Part shown: in pieces, positions 32,937 through 42,928 of the stretch
Layout of the letters: the number at the start of each line of letters is the position of its first letter
Numbering within the stretch: the first letter of the stretch is position 1
Assembly (NCBI GenBank): GCA_020746835.1
Contig: JAGPNK010000012.1
Location: forward strand, 1,240,001-1,304,000
Length of the DNA stretch: 64,000 nucleotides
Direction of reading: 5' to 3'
DNA from: Stachybotrys elegans
Taxonomy: Eukaryota > Ascomycota > Sordariomycetes > Hypocreales > Stachybotryaceae
The notes under the pieces: generated by a model
Databases searched by the model: none
What the model was told of the DNA's origin: nothing
What the model saw: only the letters and a program-made list of their open reading frames with translations
Made by a program: the position numbers and the translations under genes

Positions 32937-33782
32937 TTAGAGTTCCTCTTTTTGCATATAACATTCATCGGCACAGTGTCGAAACATGACAACGACAGGG
33001 AAACGGCTAGCAGTCTCTTGGATCAATGTATCCATCTGTTCTCGAAATTTGGCAGAGTCGTCACCGTCGCCAACCAGCTCCAAGAAGGCCTCCTCCGGCT
33101 CACCATCTCTCCATTTCCCATGGCAAGACTGCGCATCGTACGCCCGTCTCCAGTGCGCGTGCATGGCCTGCATGGTCGCCATGTCGTCGACCGACACCAG
33201 CTGGACTCGCGAGGCTAGGTTCTCAAAAACAGGCGGGACCGAGGACAGCACCTGCTGATCAGTTGCGTGAATGGTGACAACCTTGACGCAGAGATGCACG
33301 TTTGCCTTCGCCAGGTGCTGGTCGAAGTCTGCGTAGTCATTCTGGAGGTCGGCAGCAACGGAGAAGCCCGCGGAACGATCTCGGTTGGTGTAGAAAGGGA
33401 TTGGATCATCCTCCAGGTCGTACTGCACGAAAAAATAAGGCTCCCAGTTGACATGCAAGACGTCGCTGTCCAAGACCCAAGGGTTCAGAATGTCCTTGAT
33501 GTGGCTGTTGGGCACGGTGCCTCCCATCGTTCGTGGCCCGTCGTCGCCCAGAAGGAGGCGACCGCCGTGTGCCAGGACGACGGCGCGCGATTCGCTGCAC
33601 GCGTGCGCAAAGGCCCTCACGATGCCGTTGTTGCGCATTGTCGTGGAGCGCATGTTGCAATACGTGTCCAGTTCTTCCGGGAACGGGGCCATGTCGACTT
33701 CAACGGCGCGGCGCGAAGGAAGGGCGTGAGCCCATATGAGACGTCGCAGCTCGGCCGGCAGCCGAGGAAAGGGGGTAAACAT
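32937..33782 (-). CDS. 2EXR domain protein
   Basis: A single exon of 281 residues. The N-terminus FPRLPAELRRLIWAHALPSR is the defining block of the fungal 2EXR family, an F-box-like fold expanded in filamentous ascomycetes. The body holds HACSESRAVVLAHGG, the usual second block, and WEPYFFVQYD. The molecular role of the family is not established; by analogy with F-box proteins it may recruit targets to ubiquitin ligases. The start is the only ATG before the domain. Confidence 0.85.
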   Translation of the reverse strand: MFTPFPRLPAELRRLIWAHALPSRRAVEVDMAPFPEELDTYCNMRSTTMRNNGIVRAFAHACSESRAVVLAHGGRLLLGDDGPRTMGGTVPNSHIKDILNPWVLDSDVLHVNWEPYFFVQYDLEDDPIPFYTNRDRSAGFSVAADLQNDYADFDQHLAKANVHLCVKVVTIHATDQQVLSSVPPVFENLASRVQLVSVDDMATMQAMHAHWRRAYDAQSCHGKWRDGEPEEAFLELVGDGDDSAKFREQMDTLIQETASRFPVVVMFRHCADECYMQKEEL

Positions 33783-33884
33783 GATTCAAAGGTGTACTCC
33801 GTAGAGTGTTTGGGGATACGTGGTAGGAGATGAGATGTTGATGTGCGGATAGGCATAGTGGATATAATTAGTAATGACTCTACC

Positions 33885-33990
33885 CTAATCTCCGTCTTCC
33901 TATCCATCTGTCTCTGAATATAGACCGGCGATCTCATGATGCCCCCTCCGAAAAAAGGACAATATTACATCAATAGATGATGATTGATAA
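33885..33990 (-). repeat. Degenerate copy of the dispersed retroposon-like repeat
   Basis: The stretch aligns along its whole length with the family but with many changes (for example GAATATAGACCGGCGATCTC and ATTACATCAATAGATGATGA). Its ragged end passes directly into the 10-bp tandem array at 33991. Confidence 0.55.
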
Positions 33991-34050
33991 TAATTAATAA
34001 TAATTAATAATAATTAATAATAATTAATAATAATTAATAATAATTAATGA
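33991..34050. repeat. 10-bp tandem array (TAATTAATAA)6
   Basis: Six consecutive units of TAATTAATAA, the last with one change, abut the ragged end of a repeat copy. Confidence 0.95.
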
Positions 34051-34306
34051 AAACTAGGTTGAAAACCCTATGGATACAGTAATGCCAGTGTCCATCTCCC
34101 AGCCATTGCAATTAGTCGGAGCTTCTATCCAATCTTCCTATGTACAAGAAGAGGGCAAAGGGGTCTTTGTATCGCTCTGCAGCTTCTCAAACGCCGTTAT
34201 CACACTAAATACTGTTAGCCTGTATAATTCCCTCCTGGACGGGCCTAACTTACACGTGATGTGGCATTCCCTTCTTCTTGTCGGAATTATACGCGTCTAA
34301 ACCAAG

Positions 34307-35349
34307 TTAGCAGTATCCAAGCAGACGGCCCGACTGCGTACTCATAATACTGGTCACCTTGTTCATATCCTCGCCGTTGGCCCTCATCTTGTCGTAATCG
34401 GGCTCATCCCACTTGTTGTATTGAGGGTCGGGTTCCAAGCTCGAAGTCACCGTCTTCCTGACGAACTTGACTCCGTTTTTCCTTGTTCCCATGGTGGTTT
34501 CGATGTAGGCGATGTCTTTCCGGAACTGCGGATGTCAATAGCTGGGCGATGGACTAGCGAGGAACACAAACCTGATCGGATATTCTCATTTCCTTGACAC
34601 CTTGACTTTACCCACCGAGTCAGCGAGAGATGAAATGAAAGTTGGTTACACATACTGCACAGGTTAGCGCTGGGACAAATTGCGTGCGTCTGTACATACC
34701 ATGCTTGTTTCAAAATTTTTCCAATGGCCCGACGTTCTTTGGGCTTCACTCAAGTCCACTCCCCATTTAGCGACAGCCTCCTTGCGCAAGTCCTGAATGA
34801 GGTCGTTTAACCGCTGTAGTTGAGGGGTGAAGTTGTTGGCGGTAATTGGGTTCACGGGGAAAAGCTTAAGCTTGTCTATCTGGGCGCTGGCTGTATTGCT
34901 GGGCATTATCGCTACCTTTTCGTCGACGGCGTGTCTGATGGCAGCGACGGCGGCCTTGGGATCTGGCGTGTCTACGTTCAACGCATCGACGACGCTGCAC
35001 AATTAGTCAAGCCAGGACGAGGAGACTGCAACTCACTTTCTTGGCCAGGGCGTGCCGCCTCCGTTGGGCTTGGTTCGGACATACTCGGCGAACTCGTCAA
35101 AGGAGCAGATGCCTTTTGGCGAAGTTGTTGATACGCAAGGGGCATATGCAGGGTGGTTGCCCTGAGCTTGTAAGCAGGTCATCGCAGCGGATATGTACTA
35201 CAGCACCATGTACTTACAACACCATAGACCTCAACGTGCATCCTGTAGGCCGAGTAAAACATGGAATGCTGCCACGGATTTGCTGCAATGCTGGCCTCGA
35301 CGTACGCGACCAGCCCGCAGAGCAGGCCTGTTACAGCAAGACTTTTCAT
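34307..35349 (-). CDS. Small secreted protein of unknown function
   Basis: Five exons, complement(join(34307..34525, 34572..34592, 34700..34994, 35037..35161, 35218..35349)), give 263 residues. The start at 35349 opens with MKSLAVTGLLCGLVAYVEAS, a signal peptide; an in-frame ATG further up would bury it. The mature part has few cysteines (CVSTTS, GICSF), a PWQHSMFYSAY segment near the N-terminus and no domain I recognise. The 21-bp fourth exon is inferred from phase and is the least sure part. The gene is divergent from the GH71 gene with 389 bp between the starts, so co-expression is likely. It could be a partner or effector delivered with the glucanase. Confidence 0.62.
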
Positions 35350-35738
35350 GGCTGATAACAATACTGGTGTTGAGGGAAAGGAAGAGGGAGCGAGTTGAAT
35401 CATACATATACCAATATACACAACAATGGCTCACCAGGATAGGATTAAAAATACATGCTAGACTACCCACTCTAGAAATAATGGCGCAGATATGGGCTTA
35501 CATTGAGTGGATGAGACTGGGATTCATGATCCTTTTCTCCCCTTCTCTTTCGGAGTACTTCCGAACGTAAGCGCTAAGTCTTCCAATAGTTTGTTTTACA
35601 GGGGATGCATAAAATGAACCACAAAGCAGTGATTTGTAACCATCAGATGATGAGGATTGACGCTAATGGAGTTACAAGAATATAAGAAACCATCCGCTGG
35701 TTCTGTCACCACCTTCATCACGCTTAAAGCAAGTTGCC
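35350..35738. promoter_or_regulatory. Divergent promoter region of the secreted protein and GH71 genes
   Basis: 389 bp separate the two start codons. TATAAG at 35681-35686 stands 53 bp before the GH71 start and may be its TATA element. No other motif is clear. Confidence 0.4.
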
Positions 35739-38700
35739 ATGAGGTTCTTTAACTTTTTAACGGCAGCTCTGCTGTTCGTTGGCCAAGTCGCCGGCAAGGC
35801 TGTCTTTGCCCATTACATGGTACGCCTCATCCTCTAGAGACCGCGGGCATATAACTAAGAGAATAGGTCGATATTACCGAAAACTGGTCATCGGCAACAT
35901 GGGGCTCCGACATGGCCAAGGCAATTACCTATGGCGTGGATGCCTTTGTTCTCAATATTGCTGCGGGCAAGGATTGGAACGATGCATCGCTGCAAAAGGC
36001 CTTTGACAAGGCGAACCAGCTGGGCTTCAAGCTCTTGTTCTCGTTTGATTATGCCGGAAACGGCCCTTGGGCGAAAGCCGACGTTGTGTCCATGATCCAG
36101 AAATGGGGATCCAACAGTGCCTATTTTCTCCACGAGGGCTCCAAGCCGCTTGTGTCTACCTTTGAAGGACCAGAAAACGCCGCCGACTGGGTTGAAATCA
36201 AGCGGACGACTGGCTGCTTCTTCATCCCAGATTGGTCTTCCCAGGGCCCTCAAAGTGCCGTCGGCCTTCAAGTACGGTCCCCTACGCACTCCTTTAACTT
36301 GTGCTGACTTTTCAGGGCGGTGTTGCCGATGGACTCTTCAGCTGGGACCCTTGGGCATGGGGAGGTGAGGAAATCGACACGTACACGGATGCCGCGTATA
36401 AGCAGTTTCTGGGTGGAAAGCCGTATATGATGGCGGTTTCGCCCTGGTTCTATACCAACCTGCCCGGCTTCAACAAGAACTGGATGTGGCCGGATTCCAA
36501 GCTTCGCCTTTGGGCGCAGCGATGGAACCAGATCCTCTACCTCCAGCCCGAGTACGTGCAGATTATTTCGTGGAATGACTACGGCGAGGTAAGTTGTCAA
36601 ACCCGATGGCTGTTCATGTGCTGATTTTCAGTCTCACTACATTGGCGATATTTACGAGACGCCGGATTACGCGACCAACGGCTATGCTACCTTTGACTAC
36701 ATCACTGGCATGGACCACGCTGCCCTGCTATATCCTCTTGCCACCTGGGCGCAGCAGTACAAGAAAGGCAAGGCAACCATTGACCGCGAGAGTCTGGTTA
36801 TCCAGTACCTGACGAACCCGGCCTCGGGTTGCAACGACGGCGGCACCACCATCAACACATACCAGCAGCTGCAGCTCGAGTTTGAGGCGTCGGCCATGTC
36901 AGACCGCAACGTTGGCGTCATCGCCACGCTCGCGTCCCCCGCCGACGCCGTCGTCACCGTCGGCGGCCGGTCTTTCTCTGTTGTCTGGCTTTACGAGCCC
37001 GCTGGCGGTGCCGGAGTGTATTACGGTGTTGCCGCTCTCAACCCTGGCGATAACGGGGCCGTGAGCGCCTCCCTGCTTCGCTCTGGCTCCGAGGTAATTG
37101 TTGTCAAAGGCCGCAAGTCTATCGGTGACTGCACTGACGGCTACGCCAACTACAACCCGTTCGTCGCCGGTGCGGGCAAGAGCATTACACCGACACAGAC
37201 CAAGTACGAATTCTCCGACCTCGTGTGCACCCGCGGTACCGGAGCCAACGACTTTCGTGATATCTGCTCTTACGTCTGCCAGTATGGCTACTGTCCCGAG
37301 TCGGCTTGCGTCTGCCAAGACTACGGATTGCCCGAGGACATCAAGGAGCCGAAAATCACCGGCGACGTAGGCTATCCTAGACATGATCCCAACTACGCCG
37401 GTCTCTGCTCCTGGGCCTACAACCACGGAAGGTTCTTTGAGGATGTATGCACAACCCAAAATCCCGGCAACCTCCCCCCTCTAACCACGTCCCCTTTCCT
37501 GCCTGAGGCCTGTACCGCAGGCAGCGGTCGTGCGAGCCTGGACCTGGGCGACGGGCTCGACGACCTCTGCGGCTGGCTCTGTAGCTACGGATACTGCCCC
37601 ATTTCCCACTGCATCTGCACCAGCACCGGCGACCTGCTTGACATTAACAAGCCGGAGAATGTGCGGATTCCCGATCTCCAGGCGACGCTTGTCATGCCGC
37701 CCAAGCTGGACCGGACGCTGACTGCCATGTGCAAATTTGCTTGTGGCTTCGGAAACTGCATATGCGAAGACGAGCTGAGAGACCCGGAGTCAGGCCTCCC
37801 CGAGGGCCCGACGTGCGACTGGGATCGTCACTTTGGCTCCGTGGAGCAGCTCGCCATGACGAACCCCAACTACTTCCCGGCCTTCTGCTTCGGCGCCTAC
37901 ACTCTCGATATCCTCGCCAACGACATCAACAGCACCCTCGCTGATCTTCCCGCCGTCGATAATGGCTACGACTCCATCTTCGGCTACTACGTCAAGTACG
38001 TGCAGAAGCTAGTCCAGCCAAGCATTGACAAGTTTATGAGGGAGGACGGCCACACCTACTTTGAGTGCCGGGCCGGAATCGACGGCTGGGACGGGACTAG
38101 CCCGATGAAATGTCCGGACCCTTCTGCACTAGACGGGACGATGGCGGCCAACACATATGTCGATTGGAAGCTTGTCGACGAGGCCTTTTACGATGTGCTC
38201 CTCACCAAATGTAAGTCACACCCTTACGCTCTTACCTCTTACTAACGGGCTAGACGGCATCCTCCGAGATTGGGTTAAGTTTGGGTCGGTTGAAACTTCA
38301 CAACCTTGCCAGAACCAGAGTCCCAGACCGGGCCAACTCCCCTGTTACTACCTGCAGACGTGGAACAACTATCCGAAAAAGGGCGACAGCATAAAGGTGG
38401 ATAATCCAAAGGGTGCGTACCAGCCGCAATACGCTAAATCACTACTAATTGTTTAGACTTTTTTACCAAAGCAGGCCCTCAGCTCAGCGACTTGCCCGGC
38501 TTGATCCGCGCTACACTCTTCGACATCCAGAACGGAAAATGGGGCGGCTCAGTGCTCGATGCCGTCGATGCCTACTCGATGCCGGTGGCGCTCGCAGCTG
38601 AGGCACTAGATGGCATGATCCAGTCCAAAGACATTGCCGAGACCGAAAAGGAGAGTGAGATGAAGCAACTCATCTTGATCATTCTAGGAGCCGTCCTGGC

Positions 38701-39022
38701 CGTGGTGCCCTTTGTCACCGAGGCTAGCCTTGCGTTGGCCGGTCTTGCTACCGCTGCGCGAATGGCTGCCATTGCGGGAGAAACGGCCAACCTCGCTTTT
38801 GATATCTTCAATGTCATCGACAACCACGGCAACGCCCCTTTTGACATTATCGGCATGCTACTCGGCGCCCGCGGCATGGTCAAGTCTGCTAGAACGTCCG
38901 AGGATACATTGGCTGTTGCTAAACTTCGCCGCGGGATGAGTGCCGAAGATGCGGCCAAGATGGGACGCCGATTTGTCAGTCAACAGACTTCCATTAATAA
39001 GTATATGCGTGCTTGTCGATAA
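35739..39022 (+). CDS. GH71 alpha-1,3-glucanase (mutanase) with Cys-rich modules and hydrophobic C-terminal domain
   Basis: Six exons, join(35739..35819, 35867..36271, 36316..36588, 36632..38210, 38254..38412, 38457..39022), give 1020 residues in consistent phase. A signal peptide (MRFFNFLTAALLFVGQVAG) precedes the GH71 start KAVFAHYM; GVDAFVLNIAAG, LLFSFDYAGNGPW, VADGLFSWDPW and IISWNDYGESHYIG are family blocks of enzymes that cut alpha-1,3-glucan in fungal walls. Cysteine-rich modules of the form DLC..C.YGYCP...C.C lie near residues 450-483 and 546-583, with a shorter one near 617-633. The last 190 residues are unrelated to GH71 and carry hydrophobic helices near 904-920 and 925-950. This tail reminds me of killer-toxin-like chitinases, which is inference. 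The enzyme should act on its own or a rival fungus's wall. Confidence 0.88.
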
Positions 39023-39687
39023 CATGGAGCTGTCCAGGCTGAAATTAAGTTGGACCTCCAATAGTTTGTTCTCGATCGCTGAAGGGGATTGACGCCATGC
39101 TCACGAAGCTCTGGATTCTCATTTCTTAGATATATATTATTATTTTAAAGATTGTCCAGAAGCAACTCCCTGCCTTGTAATCTCCGGTATGTGCGTGCCG
39201 TGCCATGGTGGCCGCTGTGTTGTAGTCTCTGAGAGCTTTAATCTCTGTCCTTAGTCTACCACTAGAGCTCTCGATATCCGTGATTCAAACTGGCTGTTTC
39301 CTTCGGTTCCGACTAGACGCACGCGCCGAGCGTTCATTTGGACGCCATCACATTCATACTGGAAGATTGATGGGGGCAGCTTCGACGCTGACCGCAAGGC
39401 CTGGCCTGGATTATCCTGAAGAGCTCAGTAGCCAGACCGCTTCCTGGAGGATTGTCTTGCCGACATAACCTCTTAGTCTTATCTTGCCAAGAATGATTTA
39501 TGGATGAGACAGATTTTTACATAATTTATGTCGTCAGAACTGTAGGCGCATCTTGCTGTAGACAAGTGTATTATAAACTAAGTCATAATCAGATAAAGCC
39601 ACGTAGCCGTACTCCGTAACCTTGATAATATTGGCCCAATTTTCCTTGCAACCCCACAGGTCTTACACAGAACACCTCACTTCCACA
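39023..39687. other. Intergenic stretch holding the oxidoreductase remnant
   Basis: No intact gene recognised besides the remnant at 39295-39450. Confidence 0.4.
39295..39450 (-). pseudogene. Diverged fragment of a berberine-bridge-type oxidoreductase gene
   Basis: Segments of 39300-39450 match the flavoprotein gene near 19765-19970 on the same strand: TCCGACTAGACGCACGCG against TCCGACTAAAGGCACGCG, GACGCCATCACATTCATA against GACGCCATGACATTGATA, and GACCGCAAGGCCTGGCCTGG against GACCGCAAGGTCTGGCCTGG. Blocks between them are missing, so this is a deleted remnant, not a gene. Confidence 0.65.
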
Positions 39688-41880
39688 ATGTATAGGATGC
39701 TATGCCGGCCCAGGCTTCTGCGTCCCGTCTCCTCTCCTAAAATAACCATCAGCCAAGGAAGGCTCAGATGTCTTACATCATCAACTTGTAGACTACAGGG
39801 GCAGAGGTCGCGAAGTCGTTGGTCTGCCCCTTCCCGGCCGTTCTGGAAGCAAAGCGCGCTCTTTTGGGGCTCGCTGGTCTTTCTTTACTGCGCCTCCGAG
39901 TTTGCACAAGGGTTTTACATTGGCTATTTCAAGGCCAGAAGCAGGCAGTCTGAAAACCACTATTCTCAACTGCCTTGGAATGACAACCCACCGGACAATG
40001 CGGGCTCCAAGCCTGTTGAAAGAGATGGATATCTACCCCTGACCAGACCCCAAGACATCCGCGTGTTGGTTCTGCACCCTGGGAAAAGGGGATCTCGGAT
40101 TGAATGTAGCTTGACGACACATGACCTCTCGCAAAATCCCAGGTTTGAAGCACTATCATACGTCTGGGGTCAAACGGTCCCCTCGCACGACATTGTTTGC
40201 AACAAGACAACGAGAACCATCGGCAACAACCTATTCCATGCCCTGGACCGACTTCGACTGCCAGACAAGGACAGATATCTTTGGGTCGACGCACTCTGCA
40301 TCAACCAAGCCGACAATGGCGAGAAAACGCACCAAGTCCGTATGATGGGTGACATCTATTCTAGAGCCAGAAGAGTGCTCATCTGGCTGGGAGGCGACGA
40401 TGCCATACAACGCGGGATTGAGACAATAGCTTCACATGTCGATGAACAGGACGTCAACTGGTCGCCTCTGCAGCCTCTTTTCACACACCCATTATTCTAT
40501 CTGAGCCAACGTCTCCTCGTCTGGCTGGGGTTTCACGGTGCTGCAGAACTAGGTGTGAATAATCTCAAAACCCCACAGTCTTCCGCCCCGTTTGACTGGG
40601 CTCTTGTTGTACCCGTCATCCAGAGTCCTTGGTTCACTCGAGTCTGGTGTATTCAGGAGCTTGTCATGGCATCCAACCCAATCTTGGTGTCGCGCGACTC
40701 TACCCTGACATGGAACAGCTTCTCTAAAACCGTGCTCGCGTTCAGGCAACAATTCAAAGCGTATCAGAAGGACCAATCATTCGAAAACTTTTACCTTTTG
40801 AATGACATACGACAACGATTCAAGAAAAAGACCAAGGCTTCTCTTCTGGAACTCATGTTTCTCACTCGAGGCTTCCAAGCCACCGATCCTCGAGACAAGC
40901 TGTTTGCACTTGTAGGATTGGCTGGCGATGTCCTGTCATCTGACTGGGAAGTAACCCCAAACTATAACCTCTCCGTGTTGGAAGTGTACAGGCAATTTGC
41001 TCTATGGCATCTTACTAGAAAACGACAACTTGGAATTCTGTCTTTTGGACGAAACCACGACCTCGCCTCACTGCCTGCTCTGGAAGGCTTACCTTCCTGG
41101 GTGCCAGATCTGACAAGGCCAGGTAGTGCTGCACCACTTCCCAAACTAGACTATCTCTCAGTCAACTATATTGATGTGCGCTATGACTTGCTCAAGGAGT
41201 TTGAACTGCGCAGGAAACACTTTGGACTGGGTACAAAGGTGTACCACGCAGATTTAAAGTATTCATGGTGGTCTTTGGGACGTCGGGCCAAATTCCAGCC
41301 ACCGCGAATCGCCTTTTCTCATGGCACGGCGGTGATACACGTCACTGGGACCAAGATAGGATCACTCAAAATGCTCGGGACCCCATTCGGTCACTCAGCT
41401 TCGGCTCTTGATACCTACAAGTGGCTTGGTGAAGGGTGGGATATTGCTAATGGCAATCTCCCGCAGGCTTTCAACTCAGTATTGCGTACCATGATTTGCT
41501 GCATGACTTCGGAAGGCGATAATGTCGCCTTCCCGATATACCAGCGTGCGGCACGGTCTATATACGACAAGTACGCTTCAAAAGCCTTGCCGGATTTCAC
41601 AGAATATCAGTGGGCCAGTTTGCTTCTGCTACATGACAGCATAGCCAAATGGCAGCAAGGACGCCGATTTGCAGTTATGGAAGGCACATTTGCTGCGGTT
41701 CCCACTGCGGCCAAACAGGGAGACATAATATGTATATTTGATGGAGGACGAGTGCCCTTTGTTCTCAGACCTCGCGGCAATGGTCACTTTTCTCTAATTG
41801 GTGAGTGCTACGTGGATGGGATGATGAGAGGAGAAGTTTGGGACCACCCAAGCCCCCGAACAAACTTTTCCATAGAATAA
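39688..41880 (+). CDS. HET-domain protein with N-terminal presequence and transmembrane segment
   Basis: A single exon of 730 residues from the ATG at 39688. The first 54 residues hold about 14 Arg/Lys and no Asp or Glu, with many Ser and Leu, which is the make-up of a mitochondrial presequence; a hydrophobic stretch follows at about 57-81. The HET domain covers about 153-310: FEALSYVWGQ, RYLWVDALCINQADNGEK, MMGDIYSRARRVLIWLG and later SPWFTRVWCIQELVMA. The tail has FDGGRVPFVLRPRGNGHFSL and YVDGMMRGEVW, the common C-terminal HET block. Most HET proteins lack membrane anchors, so this one may deliver the death domain to the mitochondrial inner or outer membrane, or to another membrane. Localisation is inferred from composition only. 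Confidence 0.9.
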   Translation: MYRMLCRPRLLRPVSSPKITISQGRLRCLTSSTCRLQGQRSRSRWSAPSRPFWKQSALFWGSLVFLYCASEFAQGFYIGYFKARSRQSENHYSQLPWNDNPPDNAGSKPVERDGYLPLTRPQDIRVLVLHPGKRGSRIECSLTTHDLSQNPRFEALSYVWGQTVPSHDIVCNKTTRTIGNNLFHALDRLRLPDKDRYLWVDALCINQADNGEKTHQVRMMGDIYSRARRVLIWLGGDDAIQRGIETIASHVDEQDVNWSPLQPLFTHPLFYLSQRLLVWLGFHGAAELGVNNLKTPQSSAPFDWALVVPVIQSPWFTRVWCIQELVMASNPILVSRDSTLTWNSFSKTVLAFRQQFKAYQKDQSFENFYLLNDIRQRFKKKTKASLLELMFLTRGFQATDPRDKLFALVGLAGDVLSSDWEVTPNYNLSVLEVYRQFALWHLTRKRQLGILSFGRNHDLASLPALEGLPSWVPDLTRPGSAAPLPKLDYLSVNYIDVRYDLLKEFELRRKHFGLGTKVYHADLKYSWWSLGRRAKFQPPRIAFSHGTAVIHVTGTKIGSLKMLGTPFGHSASALDTYKWLGEGWDIANGNLPQAFNSVLRTMICCMTSEGDNVAFPIYQRAARSIYDKYASKALPDFTEYQWASLLLLHDSIAKWQQGRRFAVMEGTFAAVPTAAKQGDIICIFDGGRVPFVLRPRGNGHFSLIGECYVDGMMRGEVWDHPSPRTNFSIE

Positions 41881-42592
41881 GAGTTGAACGTGCCAGATAT
41901 GATTCCTTTATCCATGATTCTGAATGTCCACAGATGACCGAGGTAATCCTAGTCTGACTACGAATCTACACAATATTTCAGTCGAACCCTGCTTTCTCGT
42001 GGAAGGATACCATGGTCGTGAAGGAGGTTTAGGGTTGTAATGTTAGCGATTTACCAGCAGCGTTGTACCCAAGCCCGAATATGTGAGTTAACATCTACAC
42101 GGCTCGAGAGGAATATCTCACGCCCTTCGCTACGCCTCAGTACCCTGGTCTGGCGTTGCTGGTTAGAATAATTTATCTTCATGGTCCGAACAAGGCGGTA
42201 TGGCGGCATTGATGTAGTTTGTGGCACGTGGTAGTCGCACGATGGGTTTACATTCCATCGTAGAATATTGTTGGTTTCCCAGCCACACTAATTATTGTCA
42301 CCAAGAAACATTATAATATCATTCGTCCAAGTAGCACCTGCTCTGGCCTAGCATAAGTTAACCTGTTCGGATATTCTTTGCCAATAGAGCCTTCTGGATA
42401 AACCAGATCGCATCCAGATCATGGCTGCGCCGTGACTCTTCTTGCCATGTTTATACCCTGGCCCTCGAGTCGTATTGCTGCCATTGCTCGAATTAGTGAG
42501 GGGTTTATCTCGGCTTCTGGTTCGAAGTGGCTTACTGAAGCCTGGAGCATTGAGCATTGTTAATGCGCTTCGCGGACAATTAGTCTTTTGTC
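41881..42592. other. Intergenic stretch, no gene seen
   Basis: Short open frames only. Nothing recognised before the repeat copy at 42604. Confidence 0.45.
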
Positions 42593-42709
42593 TTACTTAG
42601 AATGTGGGATTTCGCGTTGGTGTGCCCCAATAGGTTACATACCAGCGACTTCGAGGAGGCTCCCTCTGATGATAAAGACAGCATCAAATAGATGAACTTT
42701 ACTTAGAAT
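42593..42709 (-). repeat. Copy of the dispersed repeat with an 11-bp target-site duplication
   Basis: TTACTTAGAAT occurs at 42593-42603 and again at 42699-42709, directly flanking a 95-bp copy (42604-42698). The constant end GTGGGAT begins immediately after the first copy of the duplication. The other end is cut about 25 bp short of the longest copies. This is the hallmark of insertion by target-primed reverse transcription. Confidence 0.85.
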
Positions 42710-42928
42710 CAGGTCAATATTTACCAGATTGGATAATTTTCTGAATAGGCTCTGTGTGATTTGTGTGTGCTCCATAATTATACTACAGGAGAAAAGCATT
42801 CCTTCACTCACATCGGTATACATTCTAGTCAGGCCTCGGGCAATATTTTGGCTGGGTCATCCCATATGATTGGACTTGAGCATGTTCTGCGACTGACAAT
42901 AAAGTGAGGCTAAACGGATATTCGACAT

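Noticed and set aside
32832..33277. Plus-strand open frames opposite the 2EXR gene
   Set aside because: The minus frame carries the 2EXR signature; the plus frames have no features.
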